Shown here piece by piece: positions 18,099 through 26,235 of a stretch of 64,000 nt of DNA (positions within the stretch are counted from its first letter, which is position 1; each line of letters begins with the position of its first letter). The stretch spans positions 121,300-185,299 of the forward strand of contig JAKSKX010000003.1 of assembly GCA_024401535.1 (NCBI GenBank), given 5' to 3'. The notes under the pieces are model-generated. The model saw nothing but the letters and a program-made list of their open reading frames with translations. It did not search any database and had not been told where the DNA came from. The position numbers were made by a program, and so were the translations under genes. The DNA is from Paludibacteraceae bacterium (GTDB lineage: Bacteria > Bacteroidota > Bacteroidia > Bacteroidales > Paludibacteraceae).

Positions 18099-18890
18099 AT
18101 GGTCATGACAACATTCGCTAAATATTCCATTGCTATTTCTTTTTTACTCGCTTTTTTATCCGCTAATGCAGCTGAAAAGAACAAGACATATCTAGACTAC
18201 ATCAGCACATACCACAAAATTGCTCAAGAGGAGATGAAGAATAATGGAATTCCTGCCAGCATCACCTTAGCTCAAGGTTTGCTTGAAAGTGGAGCTGGTC
18301 GCAGCGAACTGACTCAAAGAAGCAACAACCACTTCGGAATCAAGTGTCATGACTGGACTGGGGACAAGGTTTATCATGACGACGACAAACTCCAGGAATG
18401 CTTCCGCAAGTACAAGAAACCGGAAGATTCGTTTGCCGACCATTCAAAATTTTTGAAGCGTCCTCGCTATACGTCTTTGTTCGACCTTGAGCCGACAGAC
18501 TACAAGGGATGGGCAAGGGGGTTGAAGAAATGTGGATATGCGACAGACCCAAGATACGCAGACAGACTCATCGACATAATCGAGTTGTACTCGCTTTACG
18601 AATATGACAAGAAGATAGAGGTCGAGGAGGTTACTCCGGAACAGATAGAAACAGAAAAGACCGAACAGAAATACTTGAACGAAAGCAGTATGGGAAGTAT
18701 TCCTGCCGGCCCGTACCACAAAGTTTCCAAAATCAAAGGCCGCCGCGCCGTTGAGGCTCGAAACGGAGACACGTACGAATCCCTTGCAAAAGAGTTCGGA
18801 ATGCGTCCTTGGGAGCTAAGATGGTGCAACAGGGCACACAAGGGAGATACAGTCGCTGTTGGCGACATCATCTACTTGAAGAGATGGTAG
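18099..18890 (+). CDS. Secreted glucosaminidase with C-terminal LysM domain
   Basis: The product is a predicted peptidoglycan hydrolase. A signal peptide is visible from 18099 (MVMTTFAKYSIAISFLLA, cleavage near SANA). The GH73-type glucosaminidase domain follows, with ISTYHKIAQEEMKNNGIPAS, the catalytic-Glu region LAQGLLESGAGRSEL, NNHFGIKC and FRKYKKPEDSFADHSKFL. After a Glu/Thr-rich linker the last 50 residues are a LysM peptidoglycan-binding module (ARNGDTYESLAKEFGMRPW). The whole matches FlgJ-like autolysins common in Bacteroidota. The second ATG at 18105 is an equally possible start. Confidence 0.9.
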   Translation: MVMTTFAKYSIAISFLLAFLSANAAEKNKTYLDYISTYHKIAQEEMKNNGIPASITLAQGLLESGAGRSELTQRSNNHFGIKCHDWTGDKVYHDDDKLQECFRKYKKPEDSFADHSKFLKRPRYTSLFDLEPTDYKGWARGLKKCGYATDPRYADRLIDIIELYSLYEYDKKIEVEEVTPEQIETEKTEQKYLNESSMGSIPAGPYHKVSKIKGRRAVEARNGDTYESLAKEFGMRPWELRWCNRAHKGDTVAVGDIIYLKRW

Positions 18891-18932
18891 AATAAACACA
18901 CAAAGGGATAAATTATAATTCGTTTTAAGACT

Positions 18933-19592
18933 ATGATTGCAAGAAATTTGGGAAACGACTATGTTTCCACTATTCATGAAGAAATCGCCAACACCATTTC
19001 CCATGGTGTGATGATGGTGATTGCACTTTTTGCAGTACCGTTCGCCGCTATTTGGTCCTATGCCCAGTACAACACGCTTACTGCAGTCAGTGTGAGCATA
19101 TATGCGATTGCCCTATTCCTAATGTTTACTGTCAGCACATTGTACCATTCGATGACAGCCAACACTAAGCACAAGGAGGTATTTCATTTGCTTGACCATA
19201 TCTTCATATTCGTCACTATCGCGGCATGCTATACTCCGCCCGCACTTAACCTTATTGGTGGATGGCAGGGAATAGCTATCGTATGCATACAGTGGTCTAT
19301 AGTTTTGTTCGGAATTCTTTACAAAAGCCTTGTGAAGAACCAGAACCAGAAAGTAAGCCTTATCACATACATCGCAATGGGGTGGATGATTGTGATTTTC
19401 GGGCCAAAGATATACCAGAACGCATCAACCACATTCTTGATATGGCTGATTGCAGGAGGTCTGCTTTATACAATAGGTGCGATAATCTATGGCAAAAAGG
19501 GATTCAAATACCACCACTTGGTTTGGCATTTGTTCATCAATCTCGCTGCAATATGCCATTTCATCAGTTTCGTATTCTATTTACACGACTAA
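18933..19592 (+). CDS. Hemolysin III / PAQR-type membrane protein
   Basis: The 219-residue protein has seven predicted membrane helices and belongs to the hemolysin III (YqfA, TIGR01065) branch of the PAQR family. Marker residues are IHEEIANTISHGVM at the N-terminus, STLYHSM, the LLDHIFIFV segment and HLVWHLFINLAAICHF near the end, whose Glu, Ser, His and Asp residues form the usual metal site. The biochemical role in bacteria is not settled, and true haemolysis should not be assumed. It lies between the glucosaminidase and glnS. Confidence 0.88.
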   Translation: MIARNLGNDYVSTIHEEIANTISHGVMMVIALFAVPFAAIWSYAQYNTLTAVSVSIYAIALFLMFTVSTLYHSMTANTKHKEVFHLLDHIFIFVTIAACYTPPALNLIGGWQGIAIVCIQWSIVLFGILYKSLVKNQNQKVSLITYIAMGWMIVIFGPKIYQNASTTFLIWLIAGGLLYTIGAIIYGKKGFKYHHLVWHLFINLAAICHFISFVFYLHD

Positions 19593-19657
19593 TTACGATT
19601 CAATTTGGAAATTTAGTGCTAATTTTGTGGCAAATTTCTACAAAGAGACAATAGATT

Positions 19658-21424
19658 ATGACAGAAATAAACAATCAGGCACAAGAGGAAGAAAAAGAAG
19701 TGCTTAACTTTATCGAGCAGAAAGTGGTCAACGACTTGGCCAACGGTAAGAATGGAGGCAAGATACAGACTCGATTCCCGCCTGAGCCTAACGGTTATCT
19801 ACATATCGGACACGCAAAAGCCATTTGCATGGACTTTGGCATCGCAAGGAAATATGGTGGTGTGTGCAACCTACGTTTCGATGACACAAATCCGGTAAAG
19901 GAGGACAATGAGTATGTAGAGGCTATACAGGAAGATATCAAGTGGTTGGGATACGAGTGGGGCAACATATACTATGCTTCAGACTATTTCCAGCAGCTTT
20001 GGGACCTTGCTGTCCGATTCATCAAGGAGGGTAAAGCCTATGTTGATGAGCAGACTCCTGAACAGATCGCCGCACAAAAGGGAACTCCTACACAGGCTGG
20101 TACAGCATCACCTTACCGAGACCGCCCTATTGAGGAGAACCTTCGTCTCTTCCAGGACATGACAGACGGAAAAATTGAGGAAGGCAAAATGGTTCTTCGT
20201 GCCAAAATTGACATGGCAAGTTCAAACATGCACTTCCGTGACCCTATCATATATCGCGTGATCAAGAGCCATCCACACCACCGCACTGGCTGGGACTGGA
20301 AAGTATATCCAATGTACGATTTCGCACACGGACAGAGCGACTATTTCGAGGGTGTGACTCACTCTCTATGCACACTCGAGTTTGTTCCTCACCGCCCTCT
20401 TTATGACTTGTTCATCGACTGGCTAAAGGGTGGAAATGACCTTGACGACAACCGTCCAAGACAGACAGAGTTCAACAAGCTTAACCTTAGCTATACTCTT
20501 ATGTCCAAGCGTAATCTTCTTACTCTTGTTAAGGAGAAGGTTGTAAGTGACTGGGACGATCCTCGTATGCCTACAATCTGCGGTTTCAGAAGAAGAGGCT
20601 ACTCGCCTGAGAGCATCCACAACTTCATAAACAAGATTGGCTACACTACATACGACGCACTTAATGAGTTCTCTTTGCTTGAGAGTGCAGTACGTGATGA
20701 CTTGAACAAACGTGCAACACGTGTTGCCGCAGTTCTTGACCCAATCAAGCTCGTAATCACGAACTATCCAGAAGGCAAAGTTGAGGAACTTGACGCAATA
20801 AATAATCCAGAGGACGAGAACTCTGCAACTCACAAAGTGGAGTTCAGCCGCGAGCTTTGGATAGAAAAAGATGACTTTATGGAGAACGCTCCTGCAAAGT
20901 TCTTCCGTCTAGGTCCTGGCAAGGAGGTTCGCCTAAAGAACGCATACATCATCAAGTGTAGCGAAAATCCGGAGGAGTGTATCGTAAAGGATGCCAACGG
21001 AAACATCACTGAGGTTCACGCAGAGTTCATCCCTGAGACAAAGACAGGCGAGGCAAACTGCAACATGAAGATCAAGGGAAAGACAATACATTGGGTCAGC
21101 TGCGCTCACGCTGTCAAGGCAGAGGTAAGACTTTACGACAGACTTTGGAAGGTAGAGAATCCAAGAGACGAGTTGGCAAGAATCAAAGAAGAGAAGCAGT
21201 GCGAAGCTATTGACGCAATGCGTGAGATTCTTAACCCAGACTCTTTGAAAGTAATCACTGAATGCTACGTCGAGAAATTCTTACAGAGTGCAAAACCATA
21301 CGACTACTTGCAGTTCCAGAGAATCGGCTACTTCAATGTTGACAAGGATTCAACACCTAACCATCTAATCTTCAACCGCACCGTCGGTTTGAAGGACAGC
21401 TGGGCAAAGGAGATGAAGAAGTAA
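19658..21424 (+). CDS. glnS: Glutaminyl-tRNA synthetase
   Basis: This class I synthetase charges tRNA-Gln directly. The length of 588 residues is close to GlnRS from other Bacteroidota. The HIGH motif is PEPNGYLHIGHAKAI near residue 50 and the KMSKS motif appears as TLMSKRNLL. LRFDDTNPVKEDNEYVEAI and PHHRTGWDWKVYPMYDFAH are typical of GlnRS, and residues about 355-588 form the anticodon-binding beta-barrels. A rho-independent terminator follows. Confidence 0.97.
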   Translation: MTEINNQAQEEEKEVLNFIEQKVVNDLANGKNGGKIQTRFPPEPNGYLHIGHAKAICMDFGIARKYGGVCNLRFDDTNPVKEDNEYVEAIQEDIKWLGYEWGNIYYASDYFQQLWDLAVRFIKEGKAYVDEQTPEQIAAQKGTPTQAGTASPYRDRPIEENLRLFQDMTDGKIEEGKMVLRAKIDMASSNMHFRDPIIYRVIKSHPHHRTGWDWKVYPMYDFAHGQSDYFEGVTHSLCTLEFVPHRPLYDLFIDWLKGGNDLDDNRPRQTEFNKLNLSYTLMSKRNLLTLVKEKVVSDWDDPRMPTICGFRRRGYSPESIHNFINKIGYTTYDALNEFSLLESAVRDDLNKRATRVAAVLDPIKLVITNYPEGKVEELDAINNPEDENSATHKVEFSRELWIEKDDFMENAPAKFFRLGPGKEVRLKNAYIIKCSENPEECIVKDANGNITEVHAEFIPETKTGEANCNMKIKGKTIHWVSCAHAVKAEVRLYDRLWKVENPRDELARIKEEKQCEAIDAMREILNPDSLKVITECYVEKFLQSAKPYDYLQFQRIGYFNVDKDSTPNHLIFNRTVGLKDSWAKEMKK

Positions 21425-21449
21425 AGCAACAATACTCCAAAGAATATAT

Positions 21450-21480
21450 AGAGGCGCATTTATTTGCGCCTCTATAATTA
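21450..21480 (+). terminator. Terminator after glnS
   Basis: AGAGGCGCA (21450-21458) pairs with TGCGCCTCT (21465-21473), followed by ATAATTAT. It overlaps the region where a longer dtd frame would begin. Confidence 0.75.
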
Positions 21481-21499
21481 TATGATAAACTATACAAGA

Positions 21500-21952
21500 A
21501 TGAGAGTTGTAATTCAAAGAGTAACTCGCGCATCGGTAGAGATAAACGGCAAGATAAAGTCTGAAATAGGAAACGGACTGCTTGTGCTAGTAGGAATAGA
21601 GGACAGGGATACTGACGAAGATATCGAATGGCTTTCCAATAAGATTGTCAACATGCGAATATTCCCTGACGAGAACGATGTTATGAATCTTTCAGTAAAA
21701 GATACAAACGGAGACATAATAGTAGTCAGCCAGTTCACTCTCCAGGCCTCAACAAAAAAAGGCAACAGACCTTCATACATAAAGGCTTCAAAACATGATT
21801 TCGCAATTCCTATGTACGAGAAATTCTGCGCAAGAGTGGCGTACGACCTCGGTAAACCTATAGGTACCGGAGAATTTGGAGCGGACATGAAAGTCTCGCT
21901 ACTGAATGACGGGCCAACAACAATCTGGATGGATACACAGAACAAGGAATAA
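21500..21952 (+). CDS. dtd: D-aminoacyl-tRNA deacylase
   Basis: This enzyme hydrolyses D-aminoacyl-tRNAs and mischarged glycine, protecting translation. The 150-residue protein starts MRVVIQRVTRASVEI, the usual start of the family. The cross-subunit active site is visible as SQFTLQAS and LLNDGPTTIW. The start was set at 21500, since the upstream in-frame ATG at 21464 lies inside the glnS terminator hairpin. The neighbouring winged-helix gene follows after 15 bases. Confidence 0.95.
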   Translation: MRVVIQRVTRASVEINGKIKSEIGNGLLVLVGIEDRDTDEDIEWLSNKIVNMRIFPDENDVMNLSVKDTNGDIIVVSQFTLQASTKKGNRPSYIKASKHDFAIPMYEKFCARVAYDLGKPIGTGEFGADMKVSLLNDGPTTIWMDTQNKE

Positions 21953-21967
21953 ACTAGAGAAAAAAAA

Positions 21968-22144
21968 ATGGATATAGTAGAAACAGTACTTGCAAAGATG
22001 AAAGAGCTAAACGCTCCCGTGAACGCAACAACATTAGCAAATGAGACTGGTCTTGACAAAAAAGACGTTGACAAGGCTATGGCTCAGTTAAAGAAAGAGG
22101 AGAAAATATTCTCCCCGGTTAGATGCAAATGGCAGGCTAAATAG
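21968..22144 (+). CDS. Tiny winged-helix protein (DUF2582-like)
   Basis: This 58-residue protein reads MDIVETVLAKMKELNAP, then NATTLANETGLDKKDVDKAM and ends in FSPVRCKWQAK. The helix-turn-helix pattern, with a short basic strand and the terminal C-K-W pattern, resembles the stand-alone winged-helix family DUF2582, a putative DNA-binding regulator of unknown target. It begins 15 bases after dtd and is probably co-transcribed. It is short, but the frame is clean, well placed and ends just before a terminator. Confidence 0.75.
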   Translation: MDIVETVLAKMKELNAPVNATTLANETGLDKKDVDKAMAQLKKEEKIFSPVRCKWQAK

Positions 22145-22169
22145 CATTCTCATTTGCAACACAAAAGCA

Positions 22170-22197
22170 AAGGGGTTGGGGACTTCTCCAACCTCTT
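22170..22197 (+). terminator. Terminator after the winged-helix gene
   Basis: AAGGGGTTGG pairs with CCAACCTCTT across a short loop, within 26 bases of the stop, and is followed by TTTGTATTT. Confidence 0.75.
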
Positions 22198-22205
22198 TGT
22201 ATTTA

Positions 22206-22234
22206 CATAAAAAGGGATGCGAAAACGCATCCCT
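22206..22234 (-). terminator. Terminator of the TonB-receptor operon
   Basis: The minus strand reads AGGGATGCG-TTTT-CGCATCCCT (22213-22234) with TTTTATG next, a perfect nine-base stem. It lies 33 bases past the receptor stop. Confidence 0.88.
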
Positions 22235-22267
22235 ACACACTATCTTATACACTCAAAACACTCACTT

Positions 22268-24334
22268 TTACTTCTTGAATGGAATATGCATCTTAACACC
22301 AGCCTTCACCCAGATACCTGGCTGAGGGATATTGCCTAAATCATAATATTCCTTATTGAATAGATTATTAGCCTCTGCATATACCATGTACTTTGGTCTT
22401 GTCCAGGACAATCTCAAATCCACTAGCATATAAGGCTCATAATCCACTTTCTCGCCCGTAGAAACGTGATTCTCATCATACTTGATGTACGAGCCGTTTC
22501 TGTCATTGTATCTCATTGCAATACTAGCTGAAAGATCTGACACCAAACGAAACTCGGCTTGGGCTACGAACTTGTTCTTCAAGTACTCAAGAGCATAATT
22601 TGACTTATAGATAACTACATCGTCATGACGCTCCTGATTGATGAATGAATATCCGATCGACAATCGGCGGAAATGTGTACTGTCGCCCCAAATCTCCCTT
22701 CCCAATAACTGGGCAGAAACATCGAACCCTCTGTTGTCAAGCTCGAACGCTGTGGAATGGAAGATGTCGTCAGCTGTAAACATAACCCAGTCAATCATGT
22801 TCTTTCCCTTGTGATAGAAACCAGAAACCTTAGCCTCTACTCCCTTGCTACGATACCTTACACCAAGGTCGAATGCTGAACTTTCCTCTGGTTTCAAACC
22901 TTCGTTACCCTGATTAGTCGGGCTCTTATAATACATGTCTGTGAAAGTTGGCAGACGCAATCCCATATTCCAGGATGCTGTGAACTTCCACTTATCCGAA
23001 GGTCTGAACGAAATGTCTATTCCTGGATAAACCTTCATCTTCTTGTTTAGATATGAAGTATTGTAAGCCATAGCACCAAGGGAAATTGTCCACTTCTTCA
23101 ACAAGAAATCATGCTCAGCAAAGTATGATACGTTTGTACGTGAATCTCTCTTTGTATAGTAGATTCCGTCTTCTCCTCTCACAACCAATGTATCCTCTGT
23201 CATCGGCTTTCCCAGATTTGTGCTTATGATTCCCTCAGAACGCATATCTGCACCGAGAACAGTCTTTCCAAGCTTGCTTTCCACATATCCGGACAAAGAA
23301 ACCCCATAAACATCAGTACGATGGAAATTCTCGCCCTTATGAGTGTCACGAATTAGCTGGAAATGATCCTTACTTCTGTTCCAATAAATCTGTGGAAGAA
23401 TATGTACACGTCCTTTAGTCTCCGCCTTAACGGAAGTTATCCAGCGTGTTGTCTGCTCCCACTGGTTAGGATAAGCTGCAGAATAGAATGTATTTGCGCC
23501 ATACTCCTGACGACTCATACCTGTCTGCCAATCCAAATCGAAGGTCTCGGAGTTATACTCTCCCTGATAGAAGAATTTCGCTTGACTGAAATCGCTGTTA
23601 GGCTGATCTCCGTCCGCTCTGCTGAAAGATCCGGAAACAGTCTGCCTAACTTTACCCTTTGCAAGGCCAACACTTGCGTTGCCTCCAACAAGGCCATAGC
23701 TACCCCCATAGACATGAGCAGACACGTTGCTATCCTTCTCATTCTTGGTAATGATGTTGATGGCACCGGTAAATGCAGAAGTTCCAAAGACTCTAGCTGC
23801 AGGGCCCTCTATTACTTCTATTCTCTCTATTTGATCAACTGAAACTGGGAAATCTGCTGAAAGGTGTCCCGTATGAGGGGAAGATATGTTCACACCATTT
23901 AGCAAAATAGTAATTTGGTCGAATGTGCCACCACGAACGGAAACATCGGTCTGCACACCCATCTCGCCACGTTGACGCACGTCAACACCCGTAGCGTACT
24001 CTAAAAGGTCATTAACACTACCGACGGCTGCGGCCTGTATCTCTGCTCTCGTCATCACCGTAACAAGACGTGGAGCAGTACTCTCTGTAAGCGGAACTCT
24101 CGTAGCCGTAACCTCAACGTCCTCAAGAACGTAGTCAGCTGTAGCCTCCTCTGCGACAGTCTTCTCAACATTCGGCTGAGTTGACTGGGCCTTCATGTCG
24201 GCAGCAGCTAGCATGGCAACGGAAAGAACTCCAATTGTTACTTCTTTATGCATGCTTACAAAAGCAGCATAAGAAGCATTACTGAACCTCCTCCATCTTA
24301 GAGGAGATTCAGCAAATGTCTTCTTGTTATTCAT
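22268..24334 (-). CDS. TonB-dependent outer-membrane receptor, BtuB-like
   Basis: The 688-residue protein has an N-terminal plug (residues about 75-190: VEVTATRVPLTESTAP, DLLEYATGVDVRQRG, DVSVRGGTFDQITILLNGV, IEVIEGPAARVFGTSAFTGA) and a 22-strand-type barrel ending in KAGVKMHIPFKK. It lacks the N-terminal CarboxypepD-like domain of SusC-type receptors. The likely cargo is a small complexed molecule such as cobalamin, haem or a siderophore; the sequence does not say which. The N-terminus is an extended leader of about 50 residues with RWRRFSNASYAAFVSMHKEV before the hydrophobic signal segment. It lies 60 bases downstream of the acyltransferase gene. No riboswitch-like structure was seen in that gap. 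Confidence 0.88.
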   Translation of the reverse strand: MNNKKTFAESPLRWRRFSNASYAAFVSMHKEVTIGVLSVAMLAAADMKAQSTQPNVEKTVAEEATADYVLEDVEVTATRVPLTESTAPRLVTVMTRAEIQAAAVGSVNDLLEYATGVDVRQRGEMGVQTDVSVRGGTFDQITILLNGVNISSPHTGHLSADFPVSVDQIERIEVIEGPAARVFGTSAFTGAINIITKNEKDSNVSAHVYGGSYGLVGGNASVGLAKGKVRQTVSGSFSRADGDQPNSDFSQAKFFYQGEYNSETFDLDWQTGMSRQEYGANTFYSAAYPNQWEQTTRWITSVKAETKGRVHILPQIYWNRSKDHFQLIRDTHKGENFHRTDVYGVSLSGYVESKLGKTVLGADMRSEGIISTNLGKPMTEDTLVVRGEDGIYYTKRDSRTNVSYFAEHDFLLKKWTISLGAMAYNTSYLNKKMKVYPGIDISFRPSDKWKFTASWNMGLRLPTFTDMYYKSPTNQGNEGLKPEESSAFDLGVRYRSKGVEAKVSGFYHKGKNMIDWVMFTADDIFHSTAFELDNRGFDVSAQLLGREIWGDSTHFRRLSIGYSFINQERHDDVVIYKSNYALEYLKNKFVAQAEFRLVSDLSASIAMRYNDRNGSYIKYDENHVSTGEKVDYEPYMLVDLRLSWTRPKYMVYAEANNLFNKEYYDLGNIPQPGIWVKAGVKMHIPFKK

Positions 24335-24394
24335 TTAATTATCTGAAAAAATTTTATATAACACTGAGTGTATAAAAATGTGTGTTAGCAAAAC

Positions 24395-25555
24395 TTAGTC
24401 TGCAAGAGCCTCAAGATTGTTCACAAGCGGATTAGAGTACATCTCAAGAAGTTTCTCTCTCAAGAAGTCCTCATCCTTGTTCTCCAAGTCTATTCTGTCA
24501 ATCTGGCCCTGAATGTACTCGTCGAAGGTATTCTTCTCTATCTGAGTATATTCATTCTCGAATCTGCCTCCTCCAAATCTCTCATCGTAAGCGACATAGT
24601 TGCCAGGATAGAAATGGTAGCCCTTGTGGATACCACGGTCGATAATCTTCGCCACAATCTCGAGTACATCTGCGCGAGATGCATCTGCACTAACCTCCTT
24701 GTCTATCTCCGGAGAAATGCAGTCATGAATCTCGTAATGGATGCGACCCTTGTAGTTTGTCAAACCTGTGCGCATATTCACGACATCGTCATGAGCAGTC
24801 TTCTTGAAGTCCGGATTATCCCTTTTCTGCTGAAACTCTTTAGCCTTTAGGAAATCACAGGCGTCATACTCGTAACTAATGCTTATTGGCATGATGTTAA
24901 GGTCAAGGAATCCCTGCTTGAAGTCCTTGTCAGAACTCATTGTAAGCATCTTCAAAAGGCTCTCCTGCATACGGTCGTCGCTATCCTTAGCTCTTCCCTC
25001 GCGTTGTGCAATCCAAATAGAAGAGTCATTGGAAGTAACCTTAGTTCTGATATAAGCAGACAAGCGACGAGAAGAATCAAAGATTTCTCTCTTAGTTCCC
25101 GAACGCTTTACAATGAAACTCTTGTTGAGCTTCATCAACTCTGTAATCCAAGGACGCGAACATAAATTGTCTCCTATTGCATTCTCAGATGTAGGGATGT
25201 CCTTGCTGCACAATACAGAATTAAGCAAAGCTGCATCTAGTATTATATCTCTGTGATTAGAGATGAAAAGGTGCTTCTTAGGACTCTCTGTAATCTTTTC
25301 GAATCCACTTGTTGTTAAACCATCTGCTGTCTCCTCGATCAAATTAAGGAAATAAGCACCCATTACATCTTTCTGAAACTCCTCCACAGTTTTGATCTGT
25401 AGGAATCGCTTTATCACTTCATCTACAGGCTTGTTTGTAATTACCTGAGATAGGACGTGCTTAAACTCTTGCTCAGCACAGACCCTAACGAAAGCATCGT
25501 GAACCTCGCTGTCGTTATAGGGGCGTATTTCCGTGAAGTCAAATTCGTTTTCCAT
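24395..25555 (-). CDS. PlsC-type acyltransferase
   Basis: The 386-residue protein carries the H-x4-D acyltransferase motif within LFISNHRDIILDAALLN near residue 95, and a second conserved block, IWIAQREGRAKDSDDR, near residue 180. PISISYEYDACDFLKAKE resembles a downstream block of glycerolphosphate acyltransferases. It is longer than plain PlsC, and the role may be in phospholipid or lipid A-type acylation. There is no visible membrane anchor, apart from moderately hydrophobic stretches. It forms a run with the WbqC gene 41 bases upstream. Confidence 0.8.
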   Translation of the reverse strand: MENEFDFTEIRPYNDSEVHDAFVRVCAEQEFKHVLSQVITNKPVDEVIKRFLQIKTVEEFQKDVMGAYFLNLIEETADGLTTSGFEKITESPKKHLFISNHRDIILDAALLNSVLCSKDIPTSENAIGDNLCSRPWITELMKLNKSFIVKRSGTKREIFDSSRRLSAYIRTKVTSNDSSIWIAQREGRAKDSDDRMQESLLKMLTMSSDKDFKQGFLDLNIMPISISYEYDACDFLKAKEFQQKRDNPDFKKTAHDDVVNMRTGLTNYKGRIHYEIHDCISPEIDKEVSADASRADVLEIVAKIIDRGIHKGYHFYPGNYVAYDERFGGGRFENEYTQIEKNTFDEYIQGQIDRIDLENKDEDFLREKLLEMYSNPLVNNLEALAD

Positions 25556-25596
25556 CCTCTGTTAATATATCTTTATTGTCTTCTTCTATTTCTTTT

Positions 25597-26220
25597 TTAT
25601 AAATAAAGCACTGACTCTGGACCCATATTGAACAATAGATCCACAATGCTCAACCCTTTTACATAACCATATTTCTCGGCAAATACCTGATAATATGGCT
25701 TTATCAAAAGCTCTCTTTCGTTTTCTCTTTTCGGAGAAAACACTTCCCTAAGATCCGTTATTCCTTCTCGCTCCACTATGTCCGAAGAAATGTACTCGTC
25801 TGTATAGGTAATCTCTTTCTTTATGTCCAGTTCCTCAAGTATGACATCAAGCAATCCACGATTCAATGTCAGTAATTTATCTACTTTTCCCTCGTAGAAG
25901 CGAATGAAGTCATCCTGGTAATACTCGAAGAACGGAGATGAACCGTAACTGCTCTCCAACGCCCTCCAATGAAGGTGCTGCCAGTCTTCTTTATAGGAAA
26001 TCTCAACATCCTTCATTACCATTTTGTCTCCTGTCTTTAGAACGGGAACACCCAAGTCCATCACTCCCTGGCCTGTCAGAATCTTTGAACGAGTGCGATA
26101 AGTCTGCTTCTGATAGTGGTCACAACATTCGATTATAACCTTGTCTGCTCGCTTCAATTCTGAAACCCAAGCAATGGGAGGAAGGTAAGAGGACTGCAAA
26201 AGTACTGTTTTTTTGTTCAT
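25597..26220 (-). CDS. WbqC family protein
   Basis: The 207-residue protein shows the start pattern QSSYLPPIAWVSELKRADKV and then ECCDHYQKQTYRTRSKILT. GVPVLKTGDKMVMKDVEI and WQHLHWRALESSYGSSPFFEYY are blocks recalled from WbqC proteins. The family occurs in polysaccharide-antigen loci and beside signal-peptidase genes in Bacteroidota. An enzymatic role is suspected but unproven. An ATG at 26220 is preferred over a GTG at 26226. It starts 16 bases after the upstream lipoprotein gene. Confidence 0.85.
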   Translation of the reverse strand: MNKKTVLLQSSYLPPIAWVSELKRADKVIIECCDHYQKQTYRTRSKILTGQGVMDLGVPVLKTGDKMVMKDVEISYKEDWQHLHWRALESSYGSSPFFEYYQDDFIRFYEGKVDKLLTLNRGLLDVILEELDIKKEITYTDEYISSDIVEREGITDLREVFSPKRENERELLIKPYYQVFAEKYGYVKGLSIVDLLFNMGPESVLYL

Positions 26221-26235
26221 TTTCACTCAAAACAT

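Noticed and set aside
24335-24394. Possible cobalamin riboswitch ahead of the TonB receptor
   Set aside because: Only 60 bases separate the receptor from the upstream gene, and no B12-box-like or multi-stem structure was seen.
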